From assembly GCF_003086295.3 (NCBI RefSeq), contig NC_092052.1, positions 18,010,346-18,074,345 on the forward strand: DNA of 64,000 nt. The letters run 5' to 3'. The notes under the pieces were generated by a model. The model was not told the origin of the DNA, did no database searches, and saw only the letters and a program-made list of their open reading frames with translations. The DNA is from Arachis hypogaea (lineage: Eukaryota > Streptophyta > Magnoliopsida > Fabales > Fabaceae). Positions 11,079 through 22,441 of this stretch are shown here, one piece after another; the first letter of the stretch is position 1; each line of letters opens with the position of its first letter. The position numbers and the translations under genes are program-made.

Positions 11079-11249
11079 GAATTTGGATCCTCTAAATTTT
11101 GAATTTTTACTTTAGAGAATAAAGTATGATCTCTCACCTTTGAATAGTTTCTCTCTTATGTTTTCTCTTGGTCCCACCTATAAAATAAATGATGAGAGAT
11201 CACACTTTACCCTTTAAAGTGAAATTCAAAATTTAGAGAATCCAAATCC
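11079..11249. mobile_element. Mutator-type MITE (171 bp)
   Basis: Perfect 9-bp target duplication GTATAAATT on both sides (11070-11078 and 11250-11258). Terminal inverted repeats of about 55 bp start GAATTTGGATCCTCTAAAT on the left and GGATTTGGATTCTCTAAAT on the right (reversed). There is no coding capacity. Confidence 0.85.
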
Positions 11250-11271
11250 GTATAAATTAGTATGCTGATGG

Positions 11272-11851
11272 TAGGGGTGAGCACGGGTAGCGAGTACCTG
11301 ATTACTCGTCCGAATCCGAATCCGAACCAATTAAATTGGTTCTGGAACCAACGGATAATAGGGTCTAACCCGAACCAAACCGATGATCTTTGTTAGTGAT
11401 TGGTTCGGGTATCGGTTCTGGGAGTGCGGAACCCAAACCAACCCACGAACCCGATCATATATTAATTAAATAAAAAATAAAAATATATATATATGACTTT
11501 TTCATCAGACAAAAATAATCACTATTAATATGTTTGGATTTTTAATGAGTTTAGTTTTTAATGTATTTAGTATTGATATGTTTGGATTATTTCTATAATT
11601 CTATTGATGTTACATGTTTATTGTATTTGTTGAATTTTTAAGATAAAAATTTGGTTTTTTTTAATAAATTTCAAAGTCATCGGGTACCTAATTACCTGAA
11701 CCGAACCAATCCGTTCTTAATCGGTTTGGTTTGGTTCGGGTACATGTACCAAAAAATACAAATCCGAATCAAATCAAACCAATTATATTTTGATCGATTC
11801 GATTCTAATTTTACCATAAATCTAAAACAAATCGACCCATGCTCACCCCTA
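11272..11851. mobile_element. hAT-type MITE or non-autonomous element (580 bp)
   Basis: Terminal inverted repeats TAGGGGTGAGCA / TGCTCACCCCTA are perfect over 12 bp. The flanks show an 8-bp duplication with one mismatch (GCTGATGG at 11264-11271, ACTGATGG at 11852-11859), as expected for hAT. The subterminal parts hold several GGTTCGGGT and CCGAACC motifs in both orientations. The short ORFs inside run through these repeats and are not genes. Confidence 0.85.
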
Positions 11852-14434
11852 ACTGATGGTCCATAAATACCAAGGCGAATCAAAGATGGTGGCTCCAAAT
11901 ATATTCATATATTATAATAAGACTAATTAATTAAAAAAGTGTTCAATTATTGTAGTAAACTAATATTTATTGGATTTGTTGTGAAACAAATACTCTGGAT
12001 GTCTTTCTTATTGTATTCATCTGTAAGACGAACGTTTAGTTTCAAAGATACAAACGTCGAGAGGATACCTTAGGATATGTTTTTTTTTTTTTTTTGGTGA
12101 CTACCTTAGGACATGTTGATTATTTATTTATTGAGACATAAATTTTGAATAAATATATTGATATATAAATATACAAAAAATATATATATTTAATATTTTT
12201 TTTAAAATATTAAGACATAAAAATACAATTAATTAAATATAATTTTTTATATATTCTTTTATTAATTTTATACCAGAAATATTTTATACTTTTATTTTTT
12301 ATTAATTTTTTATATTTTTATTTTTTATTAATTTTTATAAAATATCAATTTTTTAAATTTATTATATTTTATTCAATATTTTATCAAATACAATATACAT
12401 ATACTAATAATTTATATCTATATTTTTAATGTTTATTTTTTATGTCTCTGTCTCAAAAAAAAACTTAAACCAAACGCTACCTAAAAGGATCATGGAGACC
12501 TTGTGGCTATTGGCTAAGATTCAGGATCTTTTTTACGATATATTTAAGAAATTTTTGTAACATATTATTGATCAAGTTTTTATGCAGCCTTTTAAAATTT
12601 AAGATATTTGAAAACGATTTAGTTTTTGACCAACTTGGAACCTATATTCAATTTTGCCTTTTAGCCTTTTTGATTTTGTCTTCTACAAACAACTTGGCGG
12701 CACCACCTTTTTTAGAAATCGACATGATCAGCGGATTCAAATCAGTGTGATTATAATTAAAGTTTAGTTTAATAAAATTTTTATTTTTTAAAAATAATTT
12801 ATAAAAATTAATTTTTAAAATTAATTTTTTAAAAATTATAGTATTTATATTTGATAAATTAAATTAAAAATTATTTTAATAAATATAAACAACAATAAAT
12901 ACGTTTAGTAAAATAATTTTTAAAATTTAAAAAATTATAATAAAAATTAATATAAGAATTAAATTTAAATATTAATTAATGTATAAAATTATATTAGATT
13001 TTTTTTTTATTTTGATAAGTATACGTCAATTTTAAAAAAGTTTTTTTTTAGGTGTTTTCAAAAGCACCTCTAAACATAAACACATGAGCTTTTTATTTAC
13101 CAAACGCAAAATAAAATGCGTCTATTTTAAAAAACACAAACACATCTTTAAAAATTTTATCAAATCGAGTTTATATATATATATTGGGCCACAAAATAAA
13201 TTAAAAATTATGATTTTCTAATATTTACTTCAATCAATAATTATGTGGGATCCTAATTATGTTTGACATACAAAAAATAAGAATTCAATTTTTGGAAAGA
13301 CTAGAGGGGGGGTTAAAAAATTGTTTATTGTTGACTCAAATATAAATGTAAAAAAAAATGTTAGTCATTTAATATTTGTTATTTTTATATATAAATATTT
13401 AATTGTCTATTATCACATCAATAAAAATAATTAATTTTAAATTTCATGTTTAAATTAAACACTAAATCAGATTAGATGACATTGTATAAGTTTTTTACTA
13501 TCAAAGTAAACTTATATAAAATAATTTAGTCAATAAAATTCTTTAATTTCTTTTTAATTTTGAGGTAATTACACAAAAATTGAGTTCAAAATCCCTAATT
13601 AAACTGTGGTAACTTTTAATGTAACCACGATTCCTAGCTAGTGCAAATATAGGAGTGTATCACTCTGATTCCAATATCTGTTTTTAATTTTTCACTTCTC
13701 GTTCACAAAGGATATAATCACTGGCTTTTCAAGAACTATGTCATTTCCCTACAAAAATGGTAGAATATGATTTCAACCATATTCCAGTGTGGATCCAAAT
13801 TTTTTGGTAAAAATTATTTTTTATACGAAAAAGCAAGTAATATTTTTACAAAATATTATTTAGAGTGTTTTTTTATATTGTTGATGTATAAAAAAAATGC
13901 AACACCCTCCATTGCCTCCTGCGTGTAGCATGCATGTCACATTGTTGATTGCACGCCCTCCATGCGTGTTGTGTTTGCATAACTGTAATATCCATCTACA
14001 TGTAATTACTTTAAATTAGTCTATTTTCACATAAATTATCTAAAAAAATTTCATATCTAAATTTTTCACCCATTTTTTGGGGTCTAGAATTCCCGAAAAT
14101 AAATGTAATTTCATTCGGATAAAATAAAAAATATATATATTAAAAATATTATGGCAGCTTTTCGCCATCCGACACATGCACTATTTTTTATTCCCCCCCC
14201 CCCCTTATTTTTAATAATTGAGTCAGAAAATATCACCGGCTTTTCTGACCAAAAACAGAAAAATCTTGGTCTTCATCATGGTGATCCCACATTCTCACAC
14301 AATTAATCCATCATTATTGCAAACAACTAAAGCATCAGGTCCCCAGATCCAGTTCATCGGCTTTTTTAGATTTTTTTTTTTTTGGTATATATTTTTTTAC
14401 TACATATAATGAGTCAATGAGATGCGAAATAAAG
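11852..14434. other. AT-rich intergenic DNA
   Basis: No gene seen. The stretch holds a micro-insertion with a 14-bp flanking duplication (12066-12115). It also has a probable AT-rich MITE at about 12103-12482 (imperfect ends carrying GAGACATAA and TTATGTCTCTGTCTC) and a run of about 13 C residues near 14195. Confidence 0.5.
12066..12115 (-). repeat. Micro-insertion of a poly(A) tail with long target duplication
   Basis: TACCTTAGGATATG (12066-12079) and TACCTTAGGACATG (12102-12115) flank a 22-bp insert that reads GTCACC followed by 16 A on the minus strand. This looks like an extremely 5'-truncated LINE or SINE insertion. Confidence 0.6.
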
Positions 14435-15706
14435 GAATTTTTATTTTAATAAATAAATTAATTATAATAATTACTAAAATAAATAATTTAAAAAATATTT
14501 ATTGAAGTAAATACTTCTCTTATCCCGTTTACACTGTAAATAAGATAATTTTGCACGTATCTCGTTTATCGTGTAAACGAGATATATGTAATTTTTCTAT
14601 TTTCGTTTATCTCGTTATAGTGTAAACTTTAATGTAAACGAGATATATGTATTTATAAATAATTAAATATAATTTTTAAAAATAATAAAAAATATTAATG
14701 ATTTAAATTGGATAAAACTCTTAAAAATAAAACGTTTCAAATAATAAAGAAGATGGACGATTTTTAATAATAGGAAAAATAAACCGTCCATTTTAAATAA
14801 TAGGGAAGATCACGTTTACGTAAAAGCAGATAAGTGCACCATTAAACTATCCATCGTTAATATGATTACCTTTTTTTCTAACTACCCAATTATTAATACT
14901 ATTGTTTCTAATTGACAAAATTTTTAAATTTTTTATGTACTCTCTTCAGTATTAATTTTTAAATTTAAATTATATATATTTTAAATTTCGTTTATTGCAT
15001 GAGAGTAGATAAAAATTTGAAATATAATTTAAATATAATTATATTTTAAATTTTGTTTGTTGTATGGGAGTATATAAAAATTTGAAATATATTTAAATTT
15101 CGTTTGTTGTGTGGGAATATATTTAAAAGATGGGAAGCATGAGTTGATGCACCGTAGATGAGAAGAGAATTGAAACGGTTATCTCTCACTTATTTATTCC
15201 CAATTTTCCATCAACCTCTCCTAACCATGGGCAAACATCTTCTAACGATTGACAAACCGTTTTCTCCTGCTCTTCCTCTATTTTATTTATCTCCATCAAC
15301 CTCTCTTAACAATTGGCAAACGGTTATCTCCCTAACACACAATTGAAACGATCATCTTCCTATTCTTTCTCTGTTTTATTTATCCATCAACTTCACGCTT
15401 CCCATCTTTTAATTTTCTAGGAGTGGGCACAGTTATCGTGTTTATTCTCATCATGGAACTTGAATTTTTTTTATTTTTTAAATTTATTAATATTTTTTAT
15501 TATTTTCAGAAAATATATTTTTATAGTTATAAATAATTATATCTCGTTTACACGGTAAACGAGATACATACAAAAATTAAAAAACTACACATATCTCATT
15601 TACAATGTAAACAAGATAAGAGATGAATATTTATTTTCGTAAATATTTTTTAAATTATTTATTTTAATAATTATTATAATTTATTTATTTATTAAAATAA
15701 AAATCT
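14435..15706. mobile_element. Long-inverted-repeat element with hairpin modules
   Basis: The first and last 150 bp or so are inverted copies: ATTTTTATTTTAATAAATAA and ATAATTTAAAAAATATTTA occur in both arms. Just inside are repeated short palindromes of the type ATCTCGTTTA-nnn-TAAACGAGAT (14558-14583 and 15541-15565) plus degraded copies. The interior (14935-15125) carries about three tandem units containing AAATTTYGTTTRTTG. No transposase is present. It resembles a non-autonomous DNA transposon; the superfamily is unknown. Confidence 0.65.
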
Positions 15707-15898
15707 GCAAATAATTGTGCATATAATTTAAAAAAAAATACTTTTCATTATATATAATTTTGTAAACAAATATTTTTTGTTATTTTTAAGATTTAAACTC
15801 AATTTTTAATTCATAATCTTGATTAATTTTATATTATTATTTTATTTAATTTACTTTAATATATAAAAAAATTTAGATTAATACATATATTATTTGTA

Positions 15899-16288
15899 TA
15901 CAGAATAAAGTATTCTTTTTATTTAAAGTTTGTCAAAAATTTTAAAAATATTCTTAAATTTTATTTTATTTTAATTTATTCTAAAATTTTTTATTTACAT
16001 TAATTATATTCCTAACAGCTAAATTTTTAAGAAATTTAGAACTAATTTAGGTATAATACTTTACCATTAAGAGTCAGTGACAAAATTTTGTGTATGATTT
16101 ACCTGTATTGATTGTTGTTCTTGAAAAATTGTTGCTAAATTAGTTATAAGTTTTTTGAAAAATTAGATGTTAGAGATACATTTCATGTAAATAGAAAACT
16201 TTTGGAACAAACTTGTAACAAAATAAAATTTAAAGATATTTTTAAAATTTTTAAAAAACTTCAAAAACAAAAAGTATATTTTATCCTT
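15899..16288. mobile_element. MITE (about 390 bp) with long inverted repeats
   Basis: The left arm (AGAATAAAGTATTC, then CAAAAATTTTAAAAATATTC) is mirrored at the right (GATATTTTTAAAATTTTT, then AAAAAGTATATTTTATCC) over roughly 110 bp with mismatches. It is non-coding. Confidence 0.6.
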
Positions 16289-16587
16289 ATATATAACAAA
16301 GTAAAACCCCTTTTCGACTTTGATCCATTTTCAATTTAGACAATCCTCGTTCTATCGATTACAAAATGACAAATCGACCCTTGAATTTTAGTGTCATTAG
16401 ACACATCACTATCGATTAAAAAATGACAAATAACAAAACTTCGCGGATTTTGTTGACATATCATGTTAGGCTTTTGAGATAGACTATACTTGACAGAGGT
16501 AGATGGTAATGATACATGTTACGTTAGGACAAATTCTTACCATGCATCCACCTCAGCTAAGTGCAGTCTAACTCAAAAGTCTAACGC

Positions 16588-18519
16588 CACTACAAGAAAA
16601 ACATTGAATATTGTCGGATTTAGCGTCGAACGTTAGCGGTGGATTTACCGATAGATTTGGCAATAAATTCGTCAGACAAAAAAGTTACTGTTGGATTTGA
16701 TTTTTTGACAGTAAATTCGCTGATAATATTTAGAGAAAAAAAAAAGAAAAATTAGCGCGATCATTACCGTAAAAATTACCGGCGGATTTCAATTAAAGAA
16801 CGTTGCGTTTTGGTCACACACAACGCATTACTGTTAGATTTATCCAATAGTAAGTTTGCCCTAAATTGGAATCGCCCACCCTCTCTCCTCATTTTGAAAG
16901 ACTCACTCTCCCTCTCTCTCTCTTCCCCCCAAACCACCTCCGGCAGCCCCCTTTGCCAACGCCGACACCACCAACAGCCTCCAAAGATCGCATGGACTTC
17001 TTGTTTCGTGTTGGTCGCTCTGTCGCCACCGTTTTCGTTGCTCCTGTCACTGCTGCTGCTACTCCCTGTGTTGTCGGAGCTCCCTCCTTCTTCTTTCTAA
17101 GTAGGTTGTCCTCCTCTCTTTCTGATGATTTTTTTGTATTTTGTTTTAAAAAAAAAACCTAATGTAACATGTCGGTTGGTCACCGCCACTGCCACTGCAC
17201 CGTTCGTGCTGCCATTACGTCAGAAAAGTCCTTTACGCCACTACTATCTCCGGACAACTCACTCATTAGTTAGTTTAGAGTAGTTAAACCCTAAATCCTA
17301 ATTTATGGTGTATGTCTATGTTCTTGTTTTATTTTTATTTTGTTCTTTTTTTTATTGTGATTTGGATTTTAAGATTTATTCTAGGTTCATTATTTTATTT
17401 TAGTTTTGGAAATTTTGATTTTGAATTCGTTATTTTCTGTTCTGATTTATGTTTTGGTTTATTCTTACATTTTTTTGTTCCTGATTTTTGTTATAATTTT
17501 TTATTTGTTCTTGATTTTTGGTTGAGATTTTTTGTGTAGTTCTCCAATTATTATTTACTGTTCTTGGTTCTTAATTTTAGTTATACTTTGTCACTGTTAG
17601 AATTTTCTGTTGTATTTTTTTTATAATATTTCTATAGTTTGAGACTTATATAATTATTTATTTAGTTTTAATCTGCCTCTATTTAGAACTAGCATCCATA
17701 TTGGCTTGGCAATGGAAGTTGATGTTCGTTGATGGCTGATTTGTATACTAGAGCAATGATAACGACTTTAGGTTTAATTTAATTCTCTGAGTTAATCTTA
17801 GCTAGCTTGTTAAATTTTCGAGTTAATTGTTGTTTTATTATTGATTGTTGTTAATTTTTTTATTTTTTTGTTGTTTGAATTAATTATTTTTTGATTTAGT
17901 TAGTTGATTGTTGTTAATTCTCTGAGTTATTTTTATCTTGTTAATTTTTTGAGTTAATTATTGTCTTATTGTTTATTACTGTTAATTTTCTGAGTTAATT
18001 GTTGTCTTATTATTGATTGTTGTTAAATTTTTGAGTTTATTGTTATTTGAGTTCATTATTTTTTCAGTAATTAATTAATTATTGTTACTTCTCCAAGTTA
18101 ATCTTAACTTATTTAAATTATGAGTTAATTATTAACTTATTACTTATTATTGTTAATTTTCTAAGTTTATTATTATCTGAATTAATTATTTTTTGAATTA
18201 ATTAGTGTTATATTTTCTGACTTATTAGTTTAAAAATTATTGAATTTAAATATTTAAAATTATATATTAAATTTTTTAAAAATATAAAATTTAAGTTTAT
18301 TGTCGGTTAAATTTATCAGTAGTTATTAATTTAATAATTAATGATGGTAAAAATTATCAACAAAAATTTTCCAAAAATAATTAGCAGCAGACGAAATACC
18401 AATAAATAATTATCAATAAAATTTATACTGTCAGATTTATTCTGACAATAAATATATTATCACCAATTTTTTTAAATCTACCAATAAATCAAACAATATT
18501 CAACGAATTTTATATAATG
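16588..18519 (+). mobile_element. Non-autonomous CACTA element (about 1.9 kb)
   Basis: The left end is the canonical CACTACAAGAAAAACATTGA, followed by many subterminal copies of TTACCGGCGGATTT-like motifs (16610-16800). The right end (18295-18519) has a degenerate mirror of the same, ending AAACAATATTCAACGAATTTTATATAATG. The interior is a GC-richer leader-like block (16860-17250) and a T-rich tract. No TnpA or TnpD is left. Both flanks carry TCTAA, perhaps the target site. Confidence 0.7.
17780..18215. repeat. Degenerate minisatellite in the CACTA interior
   Basis: Repeated units of the type GAGTTAATTGTTGTCTTATTATTGATTGTTGTTAATTTT, roughly 45-50 bp, in at least five imperfect copies. Confidence 0.55.
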
Positions 18520-19144
18520 TCTAATATGTCAATAAAATATGTCAAATCTTGTCAGACACATTCGCATGAGAGTCAATATGTGTAATGGAATTGAAGTTTA
18601 AGGACAATTTATCATTTTATAATCGATGGAATCCAAGTTATCCAAATCAAAAAACGATGGCGGTGAGAAAGAAGTTTTACTCTATATAATATAGGAAGAT
18701 GTTTTCGTATGGCAATGTACGGAGACGAAATTTGGTATGGCAAATATGTGGACCGTGCAAATATAAATTAAAATATGTTGATGGTTCAGATGGAGGCGTG
18801 GGTTAATAATGTGGAATATAGCGCGTAGGATCCATGATGCGGGATGAACTGATTGGCATAGCAATCTGTTTGGTACTCATGTGAAGTGGTTGGATTCCAA
18901 AGCTGGATATAATATCGGTTGGAGCTGCCTGTCTTGTTGTTGTGGGGCTCAACTGAAATTTTTTTTGTACCCATACAGACAGTGGCGGAGCTTGAACCAA
19001 AATTTTGGGGGGTCAGAAACTTGACATAAAAATTTAATAATAATATTTATATCAAAATAAAATTTATAAATATAATTATTCTTTAAGTTTGTTACTAATA
19101 AGATAATAAATAAATAATTCTACAGATAAAAAATATAAAATAGT

Positions 19145-21601
19145 TTATAACGGTACTCTTCGAGTTTTTAATGACTTAAAATCTTCAATAATTGAGTCAG
19201 AACTAAACTTTTCAGCAATTTCTTTCTCAATGTAAATAACCAAACTATCCGCAAGAAAGTCGTCCTCCATCTTGTTTCTTAACCTTGTCTTTATTATTTT
19301 CATTGCTGAAAATGATCGCTCTGTAGTAGCTGTAGAAACTGGAAGAGTTAATATCAGACGAATCAATCTATCAATCAAGTAATACACTTTTGACTTTTTT
19401 GTTTCTGCTAAACATCTACACAGTTCATGAATAGTTGACAAATTCTTCATTTCTGGATGCTGACGAACATCAAGAATAAAATGCTGAAGCTGAAAAGGCA
19501 AATTAATCTTCTCTTGTTCAGTAAAGTCTTCGGGATAGTAGCTATCAACAAGAGTAGAAATCTTAGCAATGTCAAAATTTTTGTAAGCATCCTTAGGCAT
19601 GAGAGTAGAGCTCAGACTTAGTAGATCCATTGCTTGATCATTAAATCTGCTATTTAACTCTTGTAATTGCTTATCAATTGTGACTAAAAATATCTCCACT
19701 CTAAAATAATGCTCAACTGTAATATGATCTTTTTGGTGACGCGAGCGTCCTTGCCTTGCAACATAAGAAGCAGTTAAATCAGGAATTAGAATATCATGTT
19801 GCTCACAAAATGATTTCACATTTTTTAATAATTCCTCCCATCTGTCATCTCTCATGCTTTGGATAAGTGTTTTTGTAGAATGAACTAGTTGCACAGCATT
19901 AACTATGTCTTGAGACTGCTTTTGTAAAGCTTGACAAAGAATATCAGTTATTCCCATCATATCTTTCATCAAATGCAAGATCAATACAAACTCAAATGAG
20001 GTCAGGGTATTGTAAGCACTATCTGCATCACCACGCTGAGAATAAGTTGATCCATCAATAATAATCTTTTGTAAAACAGTCAACGTTGCACCATACATAT
20101 TTATCAAACTGCAAACAGAAGAGAAATGAGAACTCCATCGAGTATCACCTGCTCGTTTCAAAGTACCAATTTGATTTGCCCCTTTACCAGTTTCAAGTTC
20201 ATCAATCTCTAATAAATGGACAATTTCATCTGTCTTGGCAGCATGTAACTCATCATGTCGCTTACTAGAAGAACAAATGATATTGACGATGAAAGTCAAT
20301 TTTGAAAAAAACTGATGCACAGGAATAACTTCTCTTGATGCAGCAACTAATGCAAGTTGTAATCGGTGAGCAAAACAGTGGATATAGTAAGCATAAGGAC
20401 AATCTTTTAAGAATAATGCTTGTAACCCATTCCATTCTCCTCTCATGTTGCTGGCGCCATCATATCCTTGACCACGAATATTAGAGACATCAAGACCATG
20501 TCGAGAAAGAATGCCGCACAATTCTTGTTTTAGAGTTAATGATGTAGTATCTTTGACATGTACAAGATCAAGAAAACGCTCTTGAATAAAACCATGTATA
20601 TCAACAAATCTCAAAACAAGTGCCATTTGTTCTCTTTTGGATTCATCACGAGCTTCATCTACTACAATGCAAAATTTGGAATCTCCAATTTCTTCACAAA
20701 TATGCTTTCTCACCTTGTTTGAGAGTATATGCAAGATTTCTTTTTGAATTTGATGTGAAGTATATTTAGCATTATATGGAGCATTTTCTAACACAGTTCT
20801 TGCAACTTCATCATTGTAAGATGCTATGAGTTTTATCATTTCAAGAAAATTACCTCGATTTTTTGATTCTGGAGTCTCATCATGGCCTCTGAAAGCACAA
20901 GCTTGAAATGTAAGCCAACGAGTTGCATCAATGGAGGATTTTAGACGCAATCGATTCTTTTGAATTTCCTCAGAAGTATGATCCTCAATTACATTTTGGA
21001 TGTGACTTGCCTGATTCAATAAATCTAGACATGCTCCAACTGCATTATTGTGTGGTGAGCAAGGATCTCCAATATGTTTAAGAAAAGCACAATTCTTTCC
21101 ATCATTAACTTTTTTCCAATTTCTAAACCCTTTACTAATAAAAATATCTGACCCATTACGTCCACTAGGTTTTTTGCTAACCAAATAACAAAATAAACAA
21201 TATGCAGCATCTTCAGAAGGTGAATACTCTAACCATGAAGGAAAAATACCAAACCAAGCATATTGAAATCGTCTTGGATGCTTCGTACCAGATAAAGGAT
21301 AATTGTCAAGATGCTTTTGATATGGACCCCATTTAAGATAAGCTCGTCTAACCTCATCTCTCTGGTTTGGGTGATATTGCCAAATTTGAAGCCGTTTTCC
21401 AGGGTCTCGTTCCAAAGAATTAAGATCAAACTCATCAGATGCAACTCTTTGAACTTTTGGAGGTTGTATCTCACTTTCTTCGTGATTCATTATAGTAGAA
21501 GAACTATCTACAAGTGTTGATATTGTAGAAGTTATATGTTCCTCTTCTTGAATATTAGCCTTCCTTTTAAAAAATGCATCAATTCTTTGATTTTTCATCA
21601 T
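19145..21601 (-). CDS. hAT transposase, TTF-type zinc finger (ZMYM1-like)
   Basis: An 818-residue single-exon protein with ATG at 21599-21601; the next codon is also ATG. After a short basic N-terminus with FFKRK comes the TTF-type zinc finger region (RRFQYAWFGIFPSWLEYS, then AAYCLFCYLV, residues about 110-150). A long DUF4371/RNase H-like transposase core follows, with FCIVVDEARDES (about 313), GQGYDGASNMRG (about 378) and IHCFAHRLQLAL (about 405). The C-terminal hAT dimerisation domain has LPVSTATTERSFSAMKIIKTRLR (about 753-775) and the tail ends RRVPL. These are the features of the plant zinc-finger MYM-type-protein-1-like hAT family. The length is normal for the family and no stop or shift is seen, so an active enzyme is possible. 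It lies within matched TIRs. Confidence 0.92.
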   Translation of the reverse strand: MMKNQRIDAFFKRKANIQEEEHITSTISTLVDSSSTIMNHEESEIQPPKVQRVASDEFDLNSLERDPGKRLQIWQYHPNQRDEVRRAYLKWGPYQKHLDNYPLSGTKHPRRFQYAWFGIFPSWLEYSPSEDAAYCLFCYLVSKKPSGRNGSDIFISKGFRNWKKVNDGKNCAFLKHIGDPCSPHNNAVGACLDLLNQASHIQNVIEDHTSEEIQKNRLRLKSSIDATRWLTFQACAFRGHDETPESKNRGNFLEMIKLIASYNDEVARTVLENAPYNAKYTSHQIQKEILHILSNKVRKHICEEIGDSKFCIVVDEARDESKREQMALVLRFVDIHGFIQERFLDLVHVKDTTSLTLKQELCGILSRHGLDVSNIRGQGYDGASNMRGEWNGLQALFLKDCPYAYYIHCFAHRLQLALVAASREVIPVHQFFSKLTFIVNIICSSSKRHDELHAAKTDEIVHLLEIDELETGKGANQIGTLKRAGDTRWSSHFSSVCSLINMYGATLTVLQKIIIDGSTYSQRGDADSAYNTLTSFEFVLILHLMKDMMGITDILCQALQKQSQDIVNAVQLVHSTKTLIQSMRDDRWEELLKNVKSFCEQHDILIPDLTASYVARQGRSRHQKDHITVEHYFRVEIFLVTIDKQLQELNSRFNDQAMDLLSLSSTLMPKDAYKNFDIAKISTLVDSYYPEDFTEQEKINLPFQLQHFILDVRQHPEMKNLSTIHELCRCLAETKKSKVYYLIDRLIRLILTLPVSTATTERSFSAMKIIKTRLRNKMEDDFLADSLVIYIEKEIAEKFSSDSIIEDFKSLKTRRVPL

Positions 21602-21960
21602 TATTTTGTATAAAAATTTGAATATATATTCTGTAAAATATGTAAAAAAAAAGTTAGAAGGATAAATATTAAAATTTATAATATTTATTGAATTTTTTTT
21701 ATAAATTTATCAAAATACAATAATATCAATACTTATTAAATATTATAATATTTTTATCATATAAAAAATTAAATTAAATAAATAATAAAATATAAAATAA
21801 TATTAAATTAAATAAATAAAAAATACCTAATTTTTTGAGAAGCAAAGCAAAGCAGTAGCGTGCGTGCGTGTTTCACTGTTTTGAGAAGAGAAGCAAAGTA
21901 GCGTGTTTCACTATTTTGAGAAGAGAAGCCAAGGCATTAGCATAGCGTGTGTTTTGAGAA

Positions 21961-22441
21961 GCAAAGGTTATCTTTTGTGTTTTTATAGTTATTTTTTTTA
22001 TTTGATTTGATTATTAGATATCTTTTATTTTATTAGATGATCTTTTTTTATTTGATTTGATTATTAGATGATTTTTGTTATTCTTATTTTTTTTGTTAGA
22101 TAATTTTTTTGATTTGATTTGATTTTATCTTTTAATTTTAATGTGTTGTGAAGTTAACAAAAGCCCACTCACTAAGCAAAGGTTATCTTTTGTGTTTTTA
22201 TAGTTATTTTTTTTATTTGATTTGATTATTAGATATCTTTTATTTTATTAGATGATCTTTTTTTATTTGATTTGATTATTAGATATCTTTTATTTTATTA
22301 GATGATCTTTTTTTATTTGATTTGATTATTAGATGATTTTTGTTATTCTTATTTTTTTTTGTTAGATAATTTTTTTGATTTGATTTGATTTTATCTTTTA
22401 ATTTTAATGTGTTGTGAAGTTAACAAAGGCCCACTCACTAA
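21961..22441. repeat. 215-bp tandem duplication upstream of the hAT transposase
   Basis: The sequence starting GCAAAGGTTATCTTTTGTG recurs 215 bp later (21961 and 22176). The second copy is lengthened by an internal duplication of the TTTGATTTGATTATTAGATATC segment. It is T-rich and non-coding, and lies in the region expected to hold the promoter and subterminal binding sites. Confidence 0.85.

Larger units (their letters stand above)
16289..18696. mobile_element. Palindromic MITE split by a CACTA element
   Basis: Outer inverted repeats of about 130-150 bp lie at 16289-16440 and 18568-18696. Both contain TGTCATTTTGTAATCGAT or its variant TATCATTTTATAATCGAT in opposite orientation. A second pair of inner arms lies at about 16465-16510 and 16535-16586 (TAGGCTTTTGAG and CTCAAAAGTCTA). 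The middle is occupied by an unrelated CACTA element. Removing it rejoins a typical foldback MITE of roughly 450 bp. Confidence 0.65.

Noticed and set aside
16810..17162. Two overlapping plus-strand ORFs of about 97 codons
   Set aside because: Ser/Pro/Leu-rich low complexity in the leader-like block of a CACTA element; no domain and no sign of a preferred frame.
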